The position numbers and the translations under genes were made by a program. 64,000 nt of DNA from Allgaiera indica (GTDB lineage Bacteria; Pseudomonadota; Alphaproteobacteria; Rhodobacterales; Rhodobacteraceae): NCBI RefSeq assembly GCF_900106675.1, contig NZ_FNOB01000003.1:62001-126000 (forward strand). The letters run 5' to 3'. Of this stretch, positions 36,358 to 46,605 are shown one piece after another. Under the pieces are notes generated by a model that saw nothing but the letters and a program-made list of their open reading frames with translations, was not told the DNA's origin and made no database searches. Numbering within the stretch: the stretch's first letter is position 1; every line of letters starts with the position of its first letter.

Positions 36358-36772
36358 GCGAGGCGGTCAGGCCCGAAAGAAACGTGCCGCCCGCCGCAAG
36401 TCTTCGGGCGGCAGCAAAGGCGAAAGATCTGGGCGCGGCGGTCGAGCGAGGCAGAGAAGGCTGGCTGTGGGCCGGGCCGTTTCTCGCGACGGCCGCCTTT
36501 CCTGGCTGCCTGCCGGAACCCGCGCCTGTCGGAATCCGCGACCGTTTCGGATCGGAAGGCCTGCGACCGATCTGGTGGGGCGGCTTACAAGGACGGCCCC
36601 GCGCGGCGGCCCGGCCAGAGCCTCGCCACGCCGGCGCCAGGCAAAGGCCGCGTCGCCCTACCGCTGACCGCCATCTCCCGGCATGAGGCCAGACCATTGC
36701 GTGTTTCCGCCGATACCGCTTGGAAGGCCGGATCAGCCATCGCGCCCCTCCTGCGCCGGGGGGCGCGGGCCG
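36358..36772. other. Gene-free gap between bolA and DUF4177 gene
   Basis: A 415-bp stretch, the longest in the window without an assigned gene or regulatory element. Short ORFs exist on both strands (e.g. 36384-36686), but their products are Arg/Pro/Ala-rich with no motif, as expected of frame shadows in GC-rich DNA. I see no clear repeat, hairpin or promoter in it. Confidence 0.5.
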
Positions 36773-37198
36773 TCACTTCGCCGGCTGTTCGCCCTTGGCC
36801 GAGCCGACGGCCGGGGCCATGCCGCCCTCGTCGCCGCGCAACGTGACCAGACGCGGACCTTCATTGCGCTGGGCGCGAACCGGATCGCGGTGCAGCGCCG
36901 GTTCGGCCGGCGCCGCGGCGGCGACAGCCGGGATCTCGGCTTCGGTTTCGGCTTCGGTCTGGCGGCGAAAGATCAGCATGTTTTGAAAGGTGGTCGTGCG
37001 GCCGCGCAGGCCGGAACGCTCTTCGCAAGGCAGGGTCTCGGCGCGCACATATTCCCAGCCTTCGCGGCTTAACTTGTTGATCAGCCCCGCAAGCGCATGG
37101 GCAAAGCGGTCCTCGGTATACTTGGCGCCGCGGACCTTCTCGGCGCGTTTGGGCGCGGGGACGACCTTGTATTCAAAGCGGCTGGGTGCGGACATCAT
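36773..37198 (-). CDS. DUF4177 domain protein
   Basis: A 141-residue protein. Residues ~5-75 match DUF4177: RFEYKVVPAPKRAEKVRG, LINKLSREGWEYVRAETLPC, and the end of the domain FQNMLIFRR. The remaining ~65 residues are low-complexity (Ala, Glu, Pro, then Arg and Gly) and probably disordered. No function is established. ATG 37198 has GGAGAG 2-5 nt upstream; ATG 37195 is also possible. Confidence 0.82.
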   Translation of the reverse strand: MMSAPSRFEYKVVPAPKRAEKVRGAKYTEDRFAHALAGLINKLSREGWEYVRAETLPCEERSGLRGRTTTFQNMLIFRRQTEAETEAEIPAVAAAAPAEPALHRDPVRAQRNEGPRLVTLRGDEGGMAPAVGSAKGEQPAK

Positions 37199-37314
37199 GG
37201 CTCTCCGGTGGCGGTGCTCAAAAGGTTAACCGACTGCATCGGCAAGGCCAAGCTGGATCGGGGCAGCCGATGGTCACAAGGCTGGAAACCGCCGGCAGGC
37301 CCCAAAGGTTCCGA

Positions 37315-37881
37315 TCAGAAATCCCCGCTCGCGCTCTTGTGCATGATGTCTAGGATGACCTTGCGCACATGCACGGCCTCCTTGCGCAGATCGGGGGGCA
37401 GCGGCTTGCCCCCATGGATCATCATGTCCATGTTCAGCGAATAAAGCCAAAGCTGGCCAGACTTGTCCTGCAACAGCGCGAGGCGGCAAGGCAGATAGGC
37501 GCTGTAGGCATCCGAATAATCCACCATCTTCGCCGCGGTCAGCGGGTTGCAATAGAGGTAGATCTTCAGCTTGCGCCAGGGCTTGCCCATCATCGCCGCG
37601 ACCTGATCGCCCAACGGCAGCTGGCCCACGTCCTTGATGTTGTCGGCCTGGGCGGTGGATTGGATCGACTGATCCACATCCGCAAAGGTCAGCCCCGGCG
37701 CCACCTTGGCCTTCCACACCGTGGCCGCGGCGGCATCGCCGGTGGCGGCCAGATCCCGCGCCATGTTCCAATAGACCCGCGGCGCCTGAGGATCGAAGCC
37801 GCGAAAGGTCCACAGGACCCACAGCAGCGCGATGACGGCGACCAGCCCGACCAATGCCAGCAGATTTCGCAACAACGTCAT
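37315..37881 (-). CDS. DUF302-like membrane-anchored protein
   Basis: A 188-residue protein with an N-terminal TM (LLALVGLVAVIALLWVLWTF, residues ~6-25) and a domain outside the membrane whose LKIYLYCNPLTAAKMVDYSD and YLPCRLALLQDKSGQLWLY match DUF302 proteins of Rhodobacterales, ending in a helical tail. DUF302 has no established function; some members sit near sulfur or heavy-metal genes, but nothing nearby supports that here. ATG 37881 has GGGAGGG 6 nt upstream; the longer frame to 37923 is unlikely. Confidence 0.75.
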   Translation of the reverse strand: MTLLRNLLALVGLVAVIALLWVLWTFRGFDPQAPRVYWNMARDLAATGDAAAATVWKAKVAPGLTFADVDQSIQSTAQADNIKDVGQLPLGDQVAAMMGKPWRKLKIYLYCNPLTAAKMVDYSDAYSAYLPCRLALLQDKSGQLWLYSLNMDMMIHGGKPLPPDLRKEAVHVRKVILDIMHKSASGDF

Positions 37882-38078
37882 GAAAACCCTCCCCGCTTTC
37901 ACGTTTCTTTGCGTGCGCACCACAGGGCCCTGTCAGGGGGGGAGTTGTCAACCCATCACATCAGAATGCGTCTATCTACTATGCGACTTTGCAACGCAGC
38001 CATGAAATGGCACGTTCTTGCGCGCGGCCCTGTCGCGCCGCAAGGTGACGGCAGAGCCCCGCGCGAGGAGCAGAAAGA

Positions 38079-38459
38079 ATGGCGCGACATGATTTCGATC
38101 CGGCCACGGCACCGCCCGATGGCCGCCCGCCCGCGAAGGAGCGGCTGTTCGAAGGCGCGGCGCCCTGGCGCGGCTTCGTGAACGGGGAAAGCCTGGGCGG
38201 GCCCGTGACGATACTGACCTATGGCAACGAAACCCCGGGAGAGGGGCCCCCCCTGCATGTCCATCCCTATGACGAGACCTTCGTGGTGATCGAGGGGCGC
38301 GCGCGGTTCTTCGTGGGCCGCGCGGTGATCGACGCCGGCGCGGGAGAGGTGGTCATGGGCCCCAAGGGCGTGCCGCACAGGTTCGAGAACCTGGGCCCCG
38401 GGCGGCTGCAGACGGTCGACATCCATCATTCCCCGCGCTGGATCCAGACCGACCTGTAG
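38079..38459 (+). CDS. Cupin domain protein
   Basis: A 126-residue single-domain cupin. Cupin motif 1 appears as PPLHVHPYDETFVVIEG, with the His-x-His and Glu metal ligands, and motif 2 as GPKGVPHRFENLG with the third His. It could be an isomerase, dioxygenase or sugar-binding protein; nothing distinguishes these. The neighbours give no clue: it is divergent from the DUF302-like gene and converges with gatB. Confidence 0.87.
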   Translation: MARHDFDPATAPPDGRPPAKERLFEGAAPWRGFVNGESLGGPVTILTYGNETPGEGPPLHVHPYDETFVVIEGRARFFVGRAVIDAGAGEVVMGPKGVPHRFENLGPGRLQTVDIHHSPRWIQTDL

Positions 38460-38483
38460 CCGCGGCCGGCCGGGCGGCCGGAG

Positions 38484-39995
38484 TCAGAGCCCCAGCTTCT
38501 TGGTCACCAGTTCGGTCACCACCTTGGGGTTGGCCTTGCCGCCGGTGGCCTTCAGCACCTGGCCCGTGAACCAGCCGGCAAGTTTGGGGGTCTGCTTGGC
38601 CTTTTCCACCTGCGCGGGGTTGGCGGCGATCACCTCGTCCACCGCCGCCTCGATCGCGCCCGTGTCGGAGACCTGCTTCATGCCGCGCTGTTCCACGATC
38701 CGGGCCGGATCGCCGCCCTCGGTATAGACGATCTCGAACAGGTCCTTGGCGATCTTGCCCGAGATGTCGCCCTTGGCGATCAGGTCGACGATCGCGCCCA
38801 GTTGCTCGGCCGAGACCGGGCTGTCAGAAATCTCGTGGCCTTCCTTCTTCAGCCGGCCGAACAATTCGTTGATCACCCAGTTCGCGGCCAGCTTGCCGTC
38901 GCGGCCCTCGGCCACACCCTCGAAGAAGCGCGCCGAATCGAGTTCCGCCGTCAGCACCGAGGCGTCGTAATCGGTCAGGCCGAAATCGGCCATGAAGCGG
39001 GCCTTCTTGGCGTCCGGCAGTTCCGGCATCTTCGTGGCGATGTCGTCGACCCACGCCTGCTCGATCTCCAGCGGCAGCAGGTCGGGGCAGGGGAAGTAGC
39101 GGTAATCATGCGCCTCTTCTTTTGAGCGCATGCTGCGCGTCTCGCCCCGGTCGGGATCATACAGGCGGGTTTCCTGATCGACGCGTCCGCCGTCTTCCAG
39201 GATCGCGATCTGGCGCCTTGCCTCGTAGTCGATCGCCTGCTGGATGAAGCGCATCGAGTTCATGTTCTTGATCTCGCACCGGGTGCCCAGATGGCCGAAA
39301 TCCTGGGTCTCCTGGTAGCGCTCGTAGGCGCCGGGCAGACAGACCGAGACGTTCACGTCGGCGCGCAGGTTGCCGTTTTGCATGTTGCCGTCGCAGGTGC
39401 CCAGATAGCGCAGGATCTGGCGCAGCTTGCCGACATAGGCGGCGGCTTCCTCGGGGCCGCGGATGTCGGGGCGGCTGACGATCTCCATCAGCGGGACGCC
39501 AGTGCGGTTGAAATCCATGAAGGACATGTTCGGATCCATGTCGTGGATCGACTTGCCCGCGTCCTGCTCCAGATGGATGCGCTCGATCCGGACCACCCGC
39601 GCCACCCCGGGACCCATCTCGACGATCACTTCGCCTTCGCCCACGATCGGGTGGTAGAGTTGGCTGATCTGATAGCCCTGCGGGTTGTCGGGGTAGAAGT
39701 AGTTCTTGCGGTCGAAGGCCGAGAACAGGTTGATCTGCGCCTTCAGGCCAAGGCCCGTGCGCACCGCCTGTTCGATGCAGAATTCGTTGATCACCGGCAG
39801 CATGCCGGGCATCGCCGCGTCGACGAAGGACACGTTCGAATTGGGTTCCGCCCCGAAGCGGGTCGAGGCGCCGGAAAACAGCTTGGCGTTGGAAGAGACC
39901 TGCGCGTGGATCTCCATCCCGATCACCAGTTCCCAATCGTGCTTGGCGCCGGTGATGCGTTTGGGCTTGGGGGCGTCGAATGTGAGGTCGAGCAT
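38484..39995 (-). CDS. gatB: Asp-tRNA(Asn)/Glu-tRNA(Gln) amidotransferase subunit B
   Basis: GatB is the kinase/transamidase subunit of GatCAB that converts Glu-tRNA(Gln) or Asp-tRNA(Asn) to the amide form. The 503-residue protein begins with [20 protein letters not shown], has the PITH-like motif [31 protein letters not shown] and [20 protein letters not shown], and ends with the GatB/YqeY tail domain. Length is as expected. gatA and gatC are not adjacent. A REP-like repeat lies upstream. Confidence 0.96.
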   Translation of the reverse strand: MLDLTFDAPKPKRITGAKHDWELVIGMEIHAQVSSNAKLFSGASTRFGAEPNSNVSFVDAAMPGMLPVINEFCIEQAVRTGLGLKAQINLFSAFDRKNYFYPDNPQGYQISQLYHPIVGEGEVIVEMGPGVARVVRIERIHLEQDAGKSIHDMDPNMSFMDFNRTGVPLMEIVSRPDIRGPEEAAAYVGKLRQILRYLGTCDGNMQNGNLRADVNVSVCLPGAYERYQETQDFGHLGTRCEIKNMNSMRFIQQAIDYEARRQIAILEDGGRVDQETRLYDPDRGETRSMRSKEEAHDYRYFPCPDLLPLEIEQAWVDDIATKMPELPDAKKARFMADFGLTDYDASVLTAELDSARFFEGVAEGRDGKLAANWVINELFGRLKKEGHEISDSPVSAEQLGAIVDLIAKGDISGKIAKDLFEIVYTEGGDPARIVEQRGMKQVSDTGAIEAAVDEVIAANPAQVEKAKQTPKLAGWFTGQVLKATGGKANPKVVTELVTKKLGL

Positions 39996-40044
39996 GAGCG
40001 GGATCCTTTGCGTCTTCGGGGTCTTCTAGGCCGAAGCCGCGGGC

Positions 40045-40125
40045 GGGGCAAGCCGAGGGAGGGGGCGCCGCCGCCGTTGCCCCGCGGCTCGCCCCCTCGG
40101 GATATTTCCGCCGGAAAGCAGAGGC
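40045..40125 (-). repeat. REP-like dispersed repeat, copy 2 (inverted)
   Basis: On the minus strand it reads CTTTCCGGCGGAAATATCCC, then a G-run, an intervening segment and GGCGCCCCCTCCC. It resembles the repeats at 24055 and 49064. It fills most of the 147-bp gap between the SDR stop and the gatB start. Confidence 0.45.
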
Positions 40126-40142
40126 GGAAAGGGCGGCGGGGC

Positions 40143-40889
40143 CTAGCGCCCGCCGGAGACGTCAAGCGTCGTGCCGGTAACGTACGAGGCCGCGTCCGAC
40201 ATCAGCCACAGGACCGTGGCGGCCACTTCCGCGGCGCTGCCGGTGCGGCCCATCGGGATCATGTGCGCCAGCCGCTGGGCGCGGTCCGGATCGCCGCCCT
40301 TGGCATGGATCGCGGTGTCGATCAGGCCGGGGCGGACGGCGGCGACGCGAATGCCTTCGCCCGCGACCTCGTCGGCCAGACCCTTGTTGAAGCTGTCGAT
40401 CGCGCCCTTCGAGGCGGCATAGTCGACGAACTGGTTGGCCGAGCCCAGGCGCGCGGCGACCGAGGACAGGTTGACGATCACCCCGCCCGCGCCGCCGTGT
40501 TTGGTGGACATGCGCTTGACCGCAAGCCCCGCCACCCGCATCGGCGCCACCACGTTGATCTGGAACATCCGGCTCAGGCGTTCCTGGCTCATGTCCTCGA
40601 CCCGGGCGGCGACATCGACGATTCCGGCGTTGTTGATCAGCGCATCGAGCCGGTCGAAGGCAGCATCGAACCCCTGGAACAGCACATCCGGCCCCTCGGG
40701 CGTGGCCATGTCGGCCTGCACGATCTCGGCCCTGCCGCCGGCTTCGCGCACGGCCCGCGCCGTCGCCTCGGCGCCGTCGCTGTCGCGGCCGTAGGCCACG
40801 GCCACGTCATAGCCCGCTTTTGCGGCACCGACCGCGCAGGCGGTGCCGATGCCCGCACTGGCCCCGGTGACGAGTACGACCTTACGCAT
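40143..40889 (-). CDS. Short-chain dehydrogenase/reductase
   Basis: A 248-residue classical SDR. The NAD(P)-binding TGASAGIG, the INNAG motif, and the catalytic Tyr-x3-Lys in DYAASKGA with an upstream Ser (VNLSSVAA) are all present. The sequence is close to glucose-1-dehydrogenase/3-oxoacyl-ACP-reductase-like SDRs, but the substrate cannot be inferred. Its start overlaps the pepN stop by 8 bp, so it is translated from the pepN transcript. Confidence 0.9.
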   Translation of the reverse strand: MRKVVLVTGASAGIGTACAVGAAKAGYDVAVAYGRDSDGAEATARAVREAGGRAEIVQADMATPEGPDVLFQGFDAAFDRLDALINNAGIVDVAARVEDMSQERLSRMFQINVVAPMRVAGLAVKRMSTKHGGAGGVIVNLSSVAARLGSANQFVDYAASKGAIDSFNKGLADEVAGEGIRVAAVRPGLIDTAIHAKGGDPDRAQRLAHMIPMGRTGSAAEVAATVLWLMSDAASYVTGTTLDVSGGR

Positions 40890-43467
40890 CTTCCTCTCCT
40901 CTCATGCGGCTGATCATTTCCGAAAGATCGCGGCTCAGCCCCGGCGTGGCGGCGATCCGGGCCAGCTGGTCGCGGATCAGCCCCTGGCGGTCGGCATCGT
41001 AGCGCGCCCAGCTGTCGAAGGCGGCCGAAAGCCGCGCCGCCGTCTGCGGGTTCAGCGGGTCGAGGCGGATCAGCCAATCCGCCAGGAACCGGTAGCTGTC
41101 GCCCGACGGGTGATGGAATCCCGCCGCATTGGCCGCGATTGCGCCGATGACGGAACGAAACCGGTTGGGGTTCTTCCAGTCGAAATCGGACCGTTCGGTC
41201 AGGGCGCGGGCGTTGGCGGCGCAGTCATCGGGCGCGGCGTGCAGCACTTGCAGGGTGAACCACTTGTCCATCACCAGCGCATCGTCGCGCCAGCGCGCCT
41301 CGAACGACGCAAGTTCCGCCGCGCCCTGGCCGATGTCCAGAAGCGCCGACAGCGCCTGCAGCGCCTCGGTCATGTTGTCGGCCACGCCGTATTGCACCTT
41401 GGCCGCCGCGCCGCCGTCGATCCGCGTCAGATACGCCAGCGCCGCGCCGCGCAGGGCGCGTTTGCCCGCCGCGCCGGCATCCGGCGTGTAGGGGCCGGGC
41501 ACCGACATCGCGGAATAGGTGGCCCCCAGCGCCCCGGCCAGATGCCGCGCGATCGCCTCGATCAGCGCCTCGCGCCGGACATGGATGCGCGTGGGGTCGG
41601 GCACATGGCCCGCGGCGTGCAGGGTCTGGGCCATGTCGTCCTCGGACGGAAGGCGCAGGGTCAGCGCGCGGAACGCCGGATCTAGGCTGTCGTCTCGCAA
41701 GATCGCGCCCAGGCCCTCCAGAAAGCCCGGCGCGGGATCGGCGCCCTCGGTCACCATCCGAACCAGCACCTCCTTGGCCAGGCCGCGCCCGGCCTCCCAC
41801 CGGCTGAACGGGTCGGTGTCATGGGCCAGCAGGAAGGCGCGTTCCTCGGCGCTGGTCTCGCGCTCGACGATCACCGGCGCCGAGAAGCCGCGCAGGATCG
41901 AGGGCACGGGCCGCGCCGAGAGGCCCTCGAAGGAAAAGCTTTGCCGCGCCTCGGTCATCTCCAGCACCCGGGTCGGCAGCACCTCGTCGCCGTTGGGGTT
42001 CAAGAGGCCCACAGCCACCGGTATCACCCGCGGCGGTTTTTCCGGCTGGCCCGGTGTGGGCAGGGTCTGCTGTTCCAGATGCAGCACATAGGTGCCGTCG
42101 CGGTAGTCGTCGGTTACCCGCAGGTGGGGGGTGCCGGCATCGGTGTACCAGCGCTTGAACTGGGTCAGGTCGCGGCCGGTCGCGTCCTCGAACACCTTCA
42201 GCCAGTCCTCGATCGTCGCGGCCTCGCCGTCGTGGCGTTCGAAATACAGATCGAGCGCGCGGCGATAGGCCTCGTCGCCCACCAGGCGCTTGAGCATGCC
42301 GATCACCTCGGCGCCCTTCTCGTAGACGGTCGCGGTGTAGAAGTTGTTGATCTCTTGGTAGGAGGCGGGCCGTACCGGATGCGCCAGCGGCCCCGCATCC
42401 TCGCGGAACTGGCGGGCGCGCAGGGTCAGCACGTCCTCGATGCGCTTAACCGCGTGGCTGCGCATGTCGCCCGAGAAGCTTTGATCCCGGAACACCGTCA
42501 GCCCTTCTTTCAGGCACAGCTGGAACCAGTCCCGGCAGGTGATGCGGTTGCCCGTCCAGTTGTGGAAATATTCATGCGCGATGATCGCCTCGATGCGCGC
42601 GAAATCGTCATCGGTCGCGGTCTCGGGCGAGGCCAGGACGTATTTGGAGTTGAAGATGTTCAGCCCCTTGTTCTCCATCGCGCCCATGTTGAAATCGTCG
42701 ACGGCGACGATGTTGAAGACGTCCAGGTCATATTCGCGCCCGTAGGTGTCCTCATCCCATTTCATCGACCGCTTGAGCGCATCCATCGCATAGGCGCAAC
42801 GGTCCTCGTCGCCGCGGCGCACCCAGATGTTCAGCGCCACCTCGCGGCCCGAGCGGGTGGTGAAACGGTCGGAATGGGCGACCAGATCGCCCGCCACCAG
42901 CGCGAACAGATAGGCGGGCTTGGGCCAGGGGTCGTGCCATTCCGCCCAGCCGGGGCCCTGGCCCACCGCGTCGCCGTTCGACAATAGCACCGGCAGATCG
43001 CTTTCGATGCGCACCTTGAACGGCGCCATCACGTCGGGCCGGTCGGGGTAGAAGGTGATCTTGCGGAAACCCTCGGCCTCGCACTGGGTGCAGTACATGC
43101 CCTTCGACATGTACAGGCCCTCCAGCGCGGTGTTGGTCTCGGGCGCGATCTCGACCTCGGCCTCGAACAGGAACGGGCCGGCGGGCAGGGCGGCTGCGGG
43201 GATGGTCAGACCGGTTGCATCCGGCGCGGCCGCCAGCACGGTGCCGTCGATCGCGGCGCGGATCAGCGTCAGCGCTTCGCCGTCAAGCCGCAAATCGGCC
43301 GTTCCCGCCACGGCGTCGGGGCGCGCGGGATTGGGCCGGAAGCGGATGGCCGAGCGTACCCGCGTGGTGCGCGGGGCCAGTGTGAACTGCAGTTCCACCC
43401 CTTCGACCAGATGGCTCGGCGGGGTGTACTCGGCCAGGCGTATGGTCCGGGGGGCGGCTTCCTTCAT
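40882..43467 (-). CDS. pepN: Aminopeptidase N (M1 family)
   Basis: PepN is a cytosolic zinc aminopeptidase that trims peptides. The 861-residue protein has the exopeptidase motif GAMENKGLN, the zinc site [11 protein letters not shown] with the downstream Glu in [11 protein letters not shown], and the long C-terminal helical domain of the E. coli type (DUF3458). ATG 43467 was chosen because AAGGAGAG lies 5 nt upstream; the frame continues to 43680 but lacks conservation. It is divergent from malate synthase across a 224-bp region with a candidate operator. Confidence 0.95.
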   Translation of the reverse strand: MKEAAPRTIRLAEYTPPSHLVEGVELQFTLAPRTTRVRSAIRFRPNPARPDAVAGTADLRLDGEALTLIRAAIDGTVLAAAPDATGLTIPAAALPAGPFLFEAEVEIAPETNTALEGLYMSKGMYCTQCEAEGFRKITFYPDRPDVMAPFKVRIESDLPVLLSNGDAVGQGPGWAEWHDPWPKPAYLFALVAGDLVAHSDRFTTRSGREVALNIWVRRGDEDRCAYAMDALKRSMKWDEDTYGREYDLDVFNIVAVDDFNMGAMENKGLNIFNSKYVLASPETATDDDFARIEAIIAHEYFHNWTGNRITCRDWFQLCLKEGLTVFRDQSFSGDMRSHAVKRIEDVLTLRARQFREDAGPLAHPVRPASYQEINNFYTATVYEKGAEVIGMLKRLVGDEAYRRALDLYFERHDGEAATIEDWLKVFEDATGRDLTQFKRWYTDAGTPHLRVTDDYRDGTYVLHLEQQTLPTPGQPEKPPRVIPVAVGLLNPNGDEVLPTRVLEMTEARQSFSFEGLSARPVPSILRGFSAPVIVERETSAEERAFLLAHDTDPFSRWEAGRGLAKEVLVRMVTEGADPAPGFLEGLGAILRDDSLDPAFRALTLRLPSEDDMAQTLHAAGHVPDPTRIHVRREALIEAIARHLAGALGATYSAMSVPGPYTPDAGAAGKRALRGAALAYLTRIDGGAAAKVQYGVADNMTEALQALSALLDIGQGAAELASFEARWRDDALVMDKWFTLQVLHAAPDDCAANARALTERSDFDWKNPNRFRSVIGAIAANAAGFHHPSGDSYRFLADWLIRLDPLNPQTAARLSAAFDSWARYDADRQGLIRDQLARIAATPGLSRDLSEMISRMRGEEDA

Positions 43468-43603
43468 CGCTCTCTCCTTGCGTTTTGCGTTCATCTGTAG
43501 GGCAATGGCGCGCGGGCGCAAGGTCGCCCGGCACGCGAAACGCGGCTGCAGGGGCACCGGTCTGGAAGAATTTTTTAGAGTCGGCTCAGAAAAATCTACT
43601 AAA

Positions 43604-43626
43604 ATTGGTAATTTTGACAGACCAAT
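43604..43626. promoter_or_regulatory. Inverted repeat ATTGGT-N11-ACCAAT between pepN and glcB
   Basis: ATTGGT (43604-43609) and ACCAAT (43621-43626) form an inverted repeat. It overlaps a second palindrome AAAATT-GGT-AATTTT (43601-43615) and a TTGACA hexamer (43614-43619) pointing toward glcB, whose -10 is weak. The position suggests control of malate synthase by a glyoxylate- or glycolate-responsive regulator, which is inference. Confidence 0.4.
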
Positions 43627-43691
43627 CCTTGCGTTTCGGCGGTGATCGTCTATCGGTACGGTCCAAATTGCTGCGCGCATGGAGGCTGACG

Positions 43692-45857
43692 ATGGCGGAA
43701 CGGGTGGAACGCGAGGGGTTGCGGGTTGATAGCGGTCTTGCTGCTTTCATCGAAGCGCAGGCGTTGCCGGGCACCGGGGTAGAGGCGGGCGCCTTCTGGT
43801 CGGCGCTGTCAACGGCGGTGCATGAGATGGGCGCCGAGAACCGCGCCCTGCTGGAGCGGCGCGAAGAAATGCAGCAAAAGATCGACGCCTGGCATGTGGC
43901 GCGGCGCGGCCAGCCCCATGACGCGGCCGCCTATACCGCCTTCCTGAAGGAGATCGGCTATCTGGCGCCCGAAGGCCCGGATTTCAGCATCGAGACCGCG
44001 GCGACCGATCCCGAGATCGCCCATGTTCCCGGCCCGCAGCTGGTGGTGCCGGTGATGAACGCGCGCTATGCGCTGAACGCGGCGAATGCGCGCTGGGGGT
44101 CGCTCTATGACGCGCTCTACGGCACCGATGCGCTGGGCGATCTGCCCAAGGCCGGCGGCTACGACCCCGAGCGCGGCGCGCGGGTGATCGCCTGGGGGCG
44201 GCAGTTCCTGGATGACGTGGCGCCGCTGGTCGCGGGGTCCTGGGCCGACGTGACGGCGCTGAAGATCGAGGACGGCGCGCTGCTGGTGCAGACCTCCGAG
44301 GAAACCGGCCTTTCGGACCCCGCGCAATTCGCGGGCTATGCGGGCGCGGCTGGTGATCCGCGGTCGATCGTGTTGCGAAACCACGGGCTGCACATCATCA
44401 TCGACCGCGACGCGACCCATGCGATCGGGCAGGGAGACCGCGCCCATGTCTCTGACATCCGGCTGGAATCGGCGATGTCCTCGATCATGGATTGCGAGGA
44501 TTCGGTCGCCGCCGTAGATGGCGAGGACAAGGTGCTGGCCTATTCCAACTGGCTGGGCCTGATGACCGGCGAGTTGCGCGAAAGCCTGGTCAAGAATGGC
44601 CGCCAGATCCTGCGCGAGTTGAACCCCGATCTGACCTTCACCACGCCCGAGGGTGACACGCTGGTACTGAAGGCCCGGGCGCTGATGCTGGTGCGCAACG
44701 TCGGCCATCTGATGACCACGCCCGCGGTGCTGGACCGTGACGGGGCCGAGGTGTTCGAGGGTATTCTGGATGCCTTCTGCACCACGCTTTGCGCGATGCA
44801 CGACCTGAAGAAGTCGGGCGGGATGCGCAATTCCGCGACCGGCTCGGTCTATGTGGTCAAGCCCAAGATGCACGGCCCCGAAGAGGTGGCCTTTGCCGAT
44901 CGGCTGTTCTCGGCCGTCGAGGCCGCGCTGGGGCTGCCGCAATATACGGTGAAGCTGGGCATCATGGACGAGGAACGCCGCACCTCGGCCAACCTCAAGG
45001 AATGTATCCGCGCGGCCAGGCACAGGGTGGCCTTCATCAACACCGGCTTCCTGGACCGCACGGGGGATGAGATCCACACCTCGATGGAAGCCGGGCCGAT
45101 GGTCCGCAAGGGCGAGATGAAGAATTCCGCCTGGATCAAGTCCTACGAGGACCGCAACGTCGATATCGGGCTGGCCTGCGGGCTGGCGGGCCGCGCCCAG
45201 ATCGGCAAGGGCATGTGGGCCGCGCCCGATCTGATGTCAGCCATGCTGGTCGAGAAGATCGGCCACCCCAAGGCCGGCGCCAACTGCGCCTGGGTGCCGT
45301 CGCCCACTGCCGCCACCCTGCACGCCACGCATTACCACAAGGTCGATGTGTTGGCCCGGCAGGATCAGATCGCCAAGGACGGCCCGCGCGGCACGCTGGA
45401 AGATCTGCTGACCATCCCGCTGGCCGAGGGCGCCAATTGGAACGCCGATGAGGTGCAATCGGAGATCGAGAACAACGCCCAGGGCATCCTGGGCTATGTC
45501 GTGCGCTGGGTCGATCAGGGGGTGGGCTGCTCCAAGGTGCCCGATATCCACGACGTGGCGCTGATGGAGGACCGCGCGACCTGCCGCATTTCTTCCCAGG
45601 CGCTGGCCAACTGGCTGCACCACGGCGTCGTCAGCCAGGATCAGGTGATGGCGGCGATGCAGAAGATGGCCGCCGTGGTCGACCGCCAGAACGCGGGCGA
45701 TCCGGCCTATATGCCGATGGCGCCGGGCTTTGACGGGATCGCTTTCCAGGCGGCCTGCGATCTGGTCTTCAAGGGCCGCATCCAGCCCTCGGGCTACACC
45801 GAACCGGTGCTGCACGCGCGGCGGCTGGAACTGAAGGCCGCGCGGGCCGGGCAATAG
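43692..45857 (+). CDS. glcB: Malate synthase G
   Basis: Malate synthase condenses glyoxylate and acetyl-CoA to malate. The 721-residue length and motifs fit isoform [39 protein letters not shown], the Mg-binding [17 protein letters not shown], and [20 protein letters not shown]-like segment (here [18 protein letters not shown]). ATG 43692 follows GGAGG by 6 nt. The GlcG-type gene begins 13 bp downstream, so the two form an operon. Together with the upstream inverted repeat it looks inducible. Confidence 0.96.
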   Translation: MAERVEREGLRVDSGLAAFIEAQALPGTGVEAGAFWSALSTAVHEMGAENRALLERREEMQQKIDAWHVARRGQPHDAAAYTAFLKEIGYLAPEGPDFSIETAATDPEIAHVPGPQLVVPVMNARYALNAANARWGSLYDALYGTDALGDLPKAGGYDPERGARVIAWGRQFLDDVAPLVAGSWADVTALKIEDGALLVQTSEETGLSDPAQFAGYAGAAGDPRSIVLRNHGLHIIIDRDATHAIGQGDRAHVSDIRLESAMSSIMDCEDSVAAVDGEDKVLAYSNWLGLMTGELRESLVKNGRQILRELNPDLTFTTPEGDTLVLKARALMLVRNVGHLMTTPAVLDRDGAEVFEGILDAFCTTLCAMHDLKKSGGMRNSATGSVYVVKPKMHGPEEVAFADRLFSAVEAALGLPQYTVKLGIMDEERRTSANLKECIRAARHRVAFINTGFLDRTGDEIHTSMEAGPMVRKGEMKNSAWIKSYEDRNVDIGLACGLAGRAQIGKGMWAAPDLMSAMLVEKIGHPKAGANCAWVPSPTAATLHATHYHKVDVLARQDQIAKDGPRGTLEDLLTIPLAEGANWNADEVQSEIENNAQGILGYVVRWVDQGVGCSKVPDIHDVALMEDRATCRISSQALANWLHHGVVSQDQVMAAMQKMAAVVDRQNAGDPAYMPMAPGFDGIAFQAACDLVFKGRIQPSGYTEPVLHARRLELKAARAGQ

Positions 45858-45870
45858 GAAGGACGCGACA

Positions 45871-46293
45871 ATGATCACCCTTAAGAAGGCGCGTTCGATC
45901 ATCAAGGCGGCGCTGTCCAAGGGCGCTGAAGCCGGGCTCAACCCGCTCTCGGTCGCGGTGCTGGATGCCGGCGGCCACCTGATCGCCTTCGAGCGGTCCG
46001 ACGGCGCCAGCCCGGGGCGGTTCGATATCGCCCGCGGCAAGGCCTATGGCTGCCTGATGCTGGGCCTTGGCGGCGACGCGATCCAGAAGCGGGCCGAGGC
46101 GCAGCCGACCTTCACCGATGCGATGAACGGCCTTTACGGCGGCCGCTTCGTGCCGGTGCGCGGCGGCGTGCTGGTGCGCGACGGCCGCGGCCGGGTGCTG
46201 GGCGCGGTCGGGGTGACCGGCGACACCTCGGACAACGACGCGGTCGCCGCCGTCGCCGGGATCGAGGCCGCGGGCTTCACCGCCGAGGCCTGA
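45871..46293 (+). CDS. glcG: GlcG/HbpS family heme-binding-type protein
   Basis: A 140-residue protein of the DUF336/GlcG family: NPLSVAVLDAGGHLIAFERS, YGGRFVPVRGGVLVRDGRGR, and GVTGDTSDNDAVAAVAGIEA match. Members include HbpS, which binds heme, and GlcG of glycolate operons; the role is not settled. It sits 13 bp after malate synthase, the same association as in E. coli glcG-glcB, so a role in glycolate/glyoxylate metabolism is likely. The gene symbol is by context. Confidence 0.85.
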   Translation: MITLKKARSIIKAALSKGAEAGLNPLSVAVLDAGGHLIAFERSDGASPGRFDIARGKAYGCLMLGLGGDAIQKRAEAQPTFTDAMNGLYGGRFVPVRGGVLVRDGRGRVLGAVGVTGDTSDNDAVAAVAGIEAAGFTAEA

Positions 46294-46448
46294 TCGGCGC
46301 CGCCCTGAGGCAGGAGATTGCGCCCCCGGCCGCCCGGCGTTCCCCCCCGGGGGCGCGCCGGGCAGCATGGTTGCGCGCCCGCGCCCCCGTCTTTTCCCCG
46401 CTCATCCCGAAATGCGCCTGCCACGCGGCCACCGCGGCCCAGCTTGCC

Positions 46449-46477
46449 TTGACGTGCCGTGCCGCGGGGCGTATCGC
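46449..46477 (+). promoter_or_regulatory. Candidate promoter for the metZ riboswitch leader
   Basis: TTGACG (-35, 46449-46454), a 17-nt spacer and TATCGC (-10, 46472-46477) lie just before the SAM-II aptamer. The predicted start near 46483-46485 would put the first aptamer base at or near the transcript 5' end. Confidence 0.5.
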
Positions 46478-46482
46478 GGGGA

Positions 46483-46537
46483 TGTGGCGATTTGTACACC
46501 GGATTGCGGGCCACGTTAAACAAGCCGCTAAAGAGGG
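46483..46537 (+). ncRNA. SAM-II riboswitch aptamer
   Basis: The leader fits SAM-II. P1 forms between GTGGC (46484-46488) and GCCAC (46510-46514). The loop starts GATTTG and contains CCGGATTGC. The 3' conserved part reads GTTAAACAA then GCTAAAGAGGG (46527-46537), which closes the pseudoknot. Compared from memory with a known env SAM-II RNA, the GATTT, TTGC and GCTAAA elements all coincide. It would sense S-adenosylmethionine and repress metZ. Confidence 0.85.
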
Positions 46538-46554
46538 CAGGGAGCGTACCGACA

Positions 46555-46584
46555 CCCCCACGCCTTTCGCGGTGGGGGTTTTTT
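46555..46584 (+). terminator. Intrinsic terminator between SAM-II aptamer and metZ
   Basis: CCCCCACGC pairs with GCGGTGGGGG (one bulged G), with loop CTTTC, followed by TTTTTT at 46579-46584. It lies inside the leader, before the AAGGAGG ribosome-binding site at 46593-46599. The arrangement suggests transcriptional attenuation controlled by the aptamer. Confidence 0.85.
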
Positions 46585-46605
46585 GATGCGCAAAGGAGGC
46601 GCGCG

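Noticed and set aside
36384-36686. 100-codon ORF in the bolA-DUF4177 gap
   Set aside because: No Shine-Dalgarno, no motif, Arg/Pro/Ala-rich; overlapped by equally long frames on both strands.
43614-43642. Complete sigma-70 promoter for glcB from TTGACA at 43614
   Set aside because: At 17-nt spacing the -10 region has no resemblance to TATAAT; only the -35 hexamer and the inverted repeats are supported.
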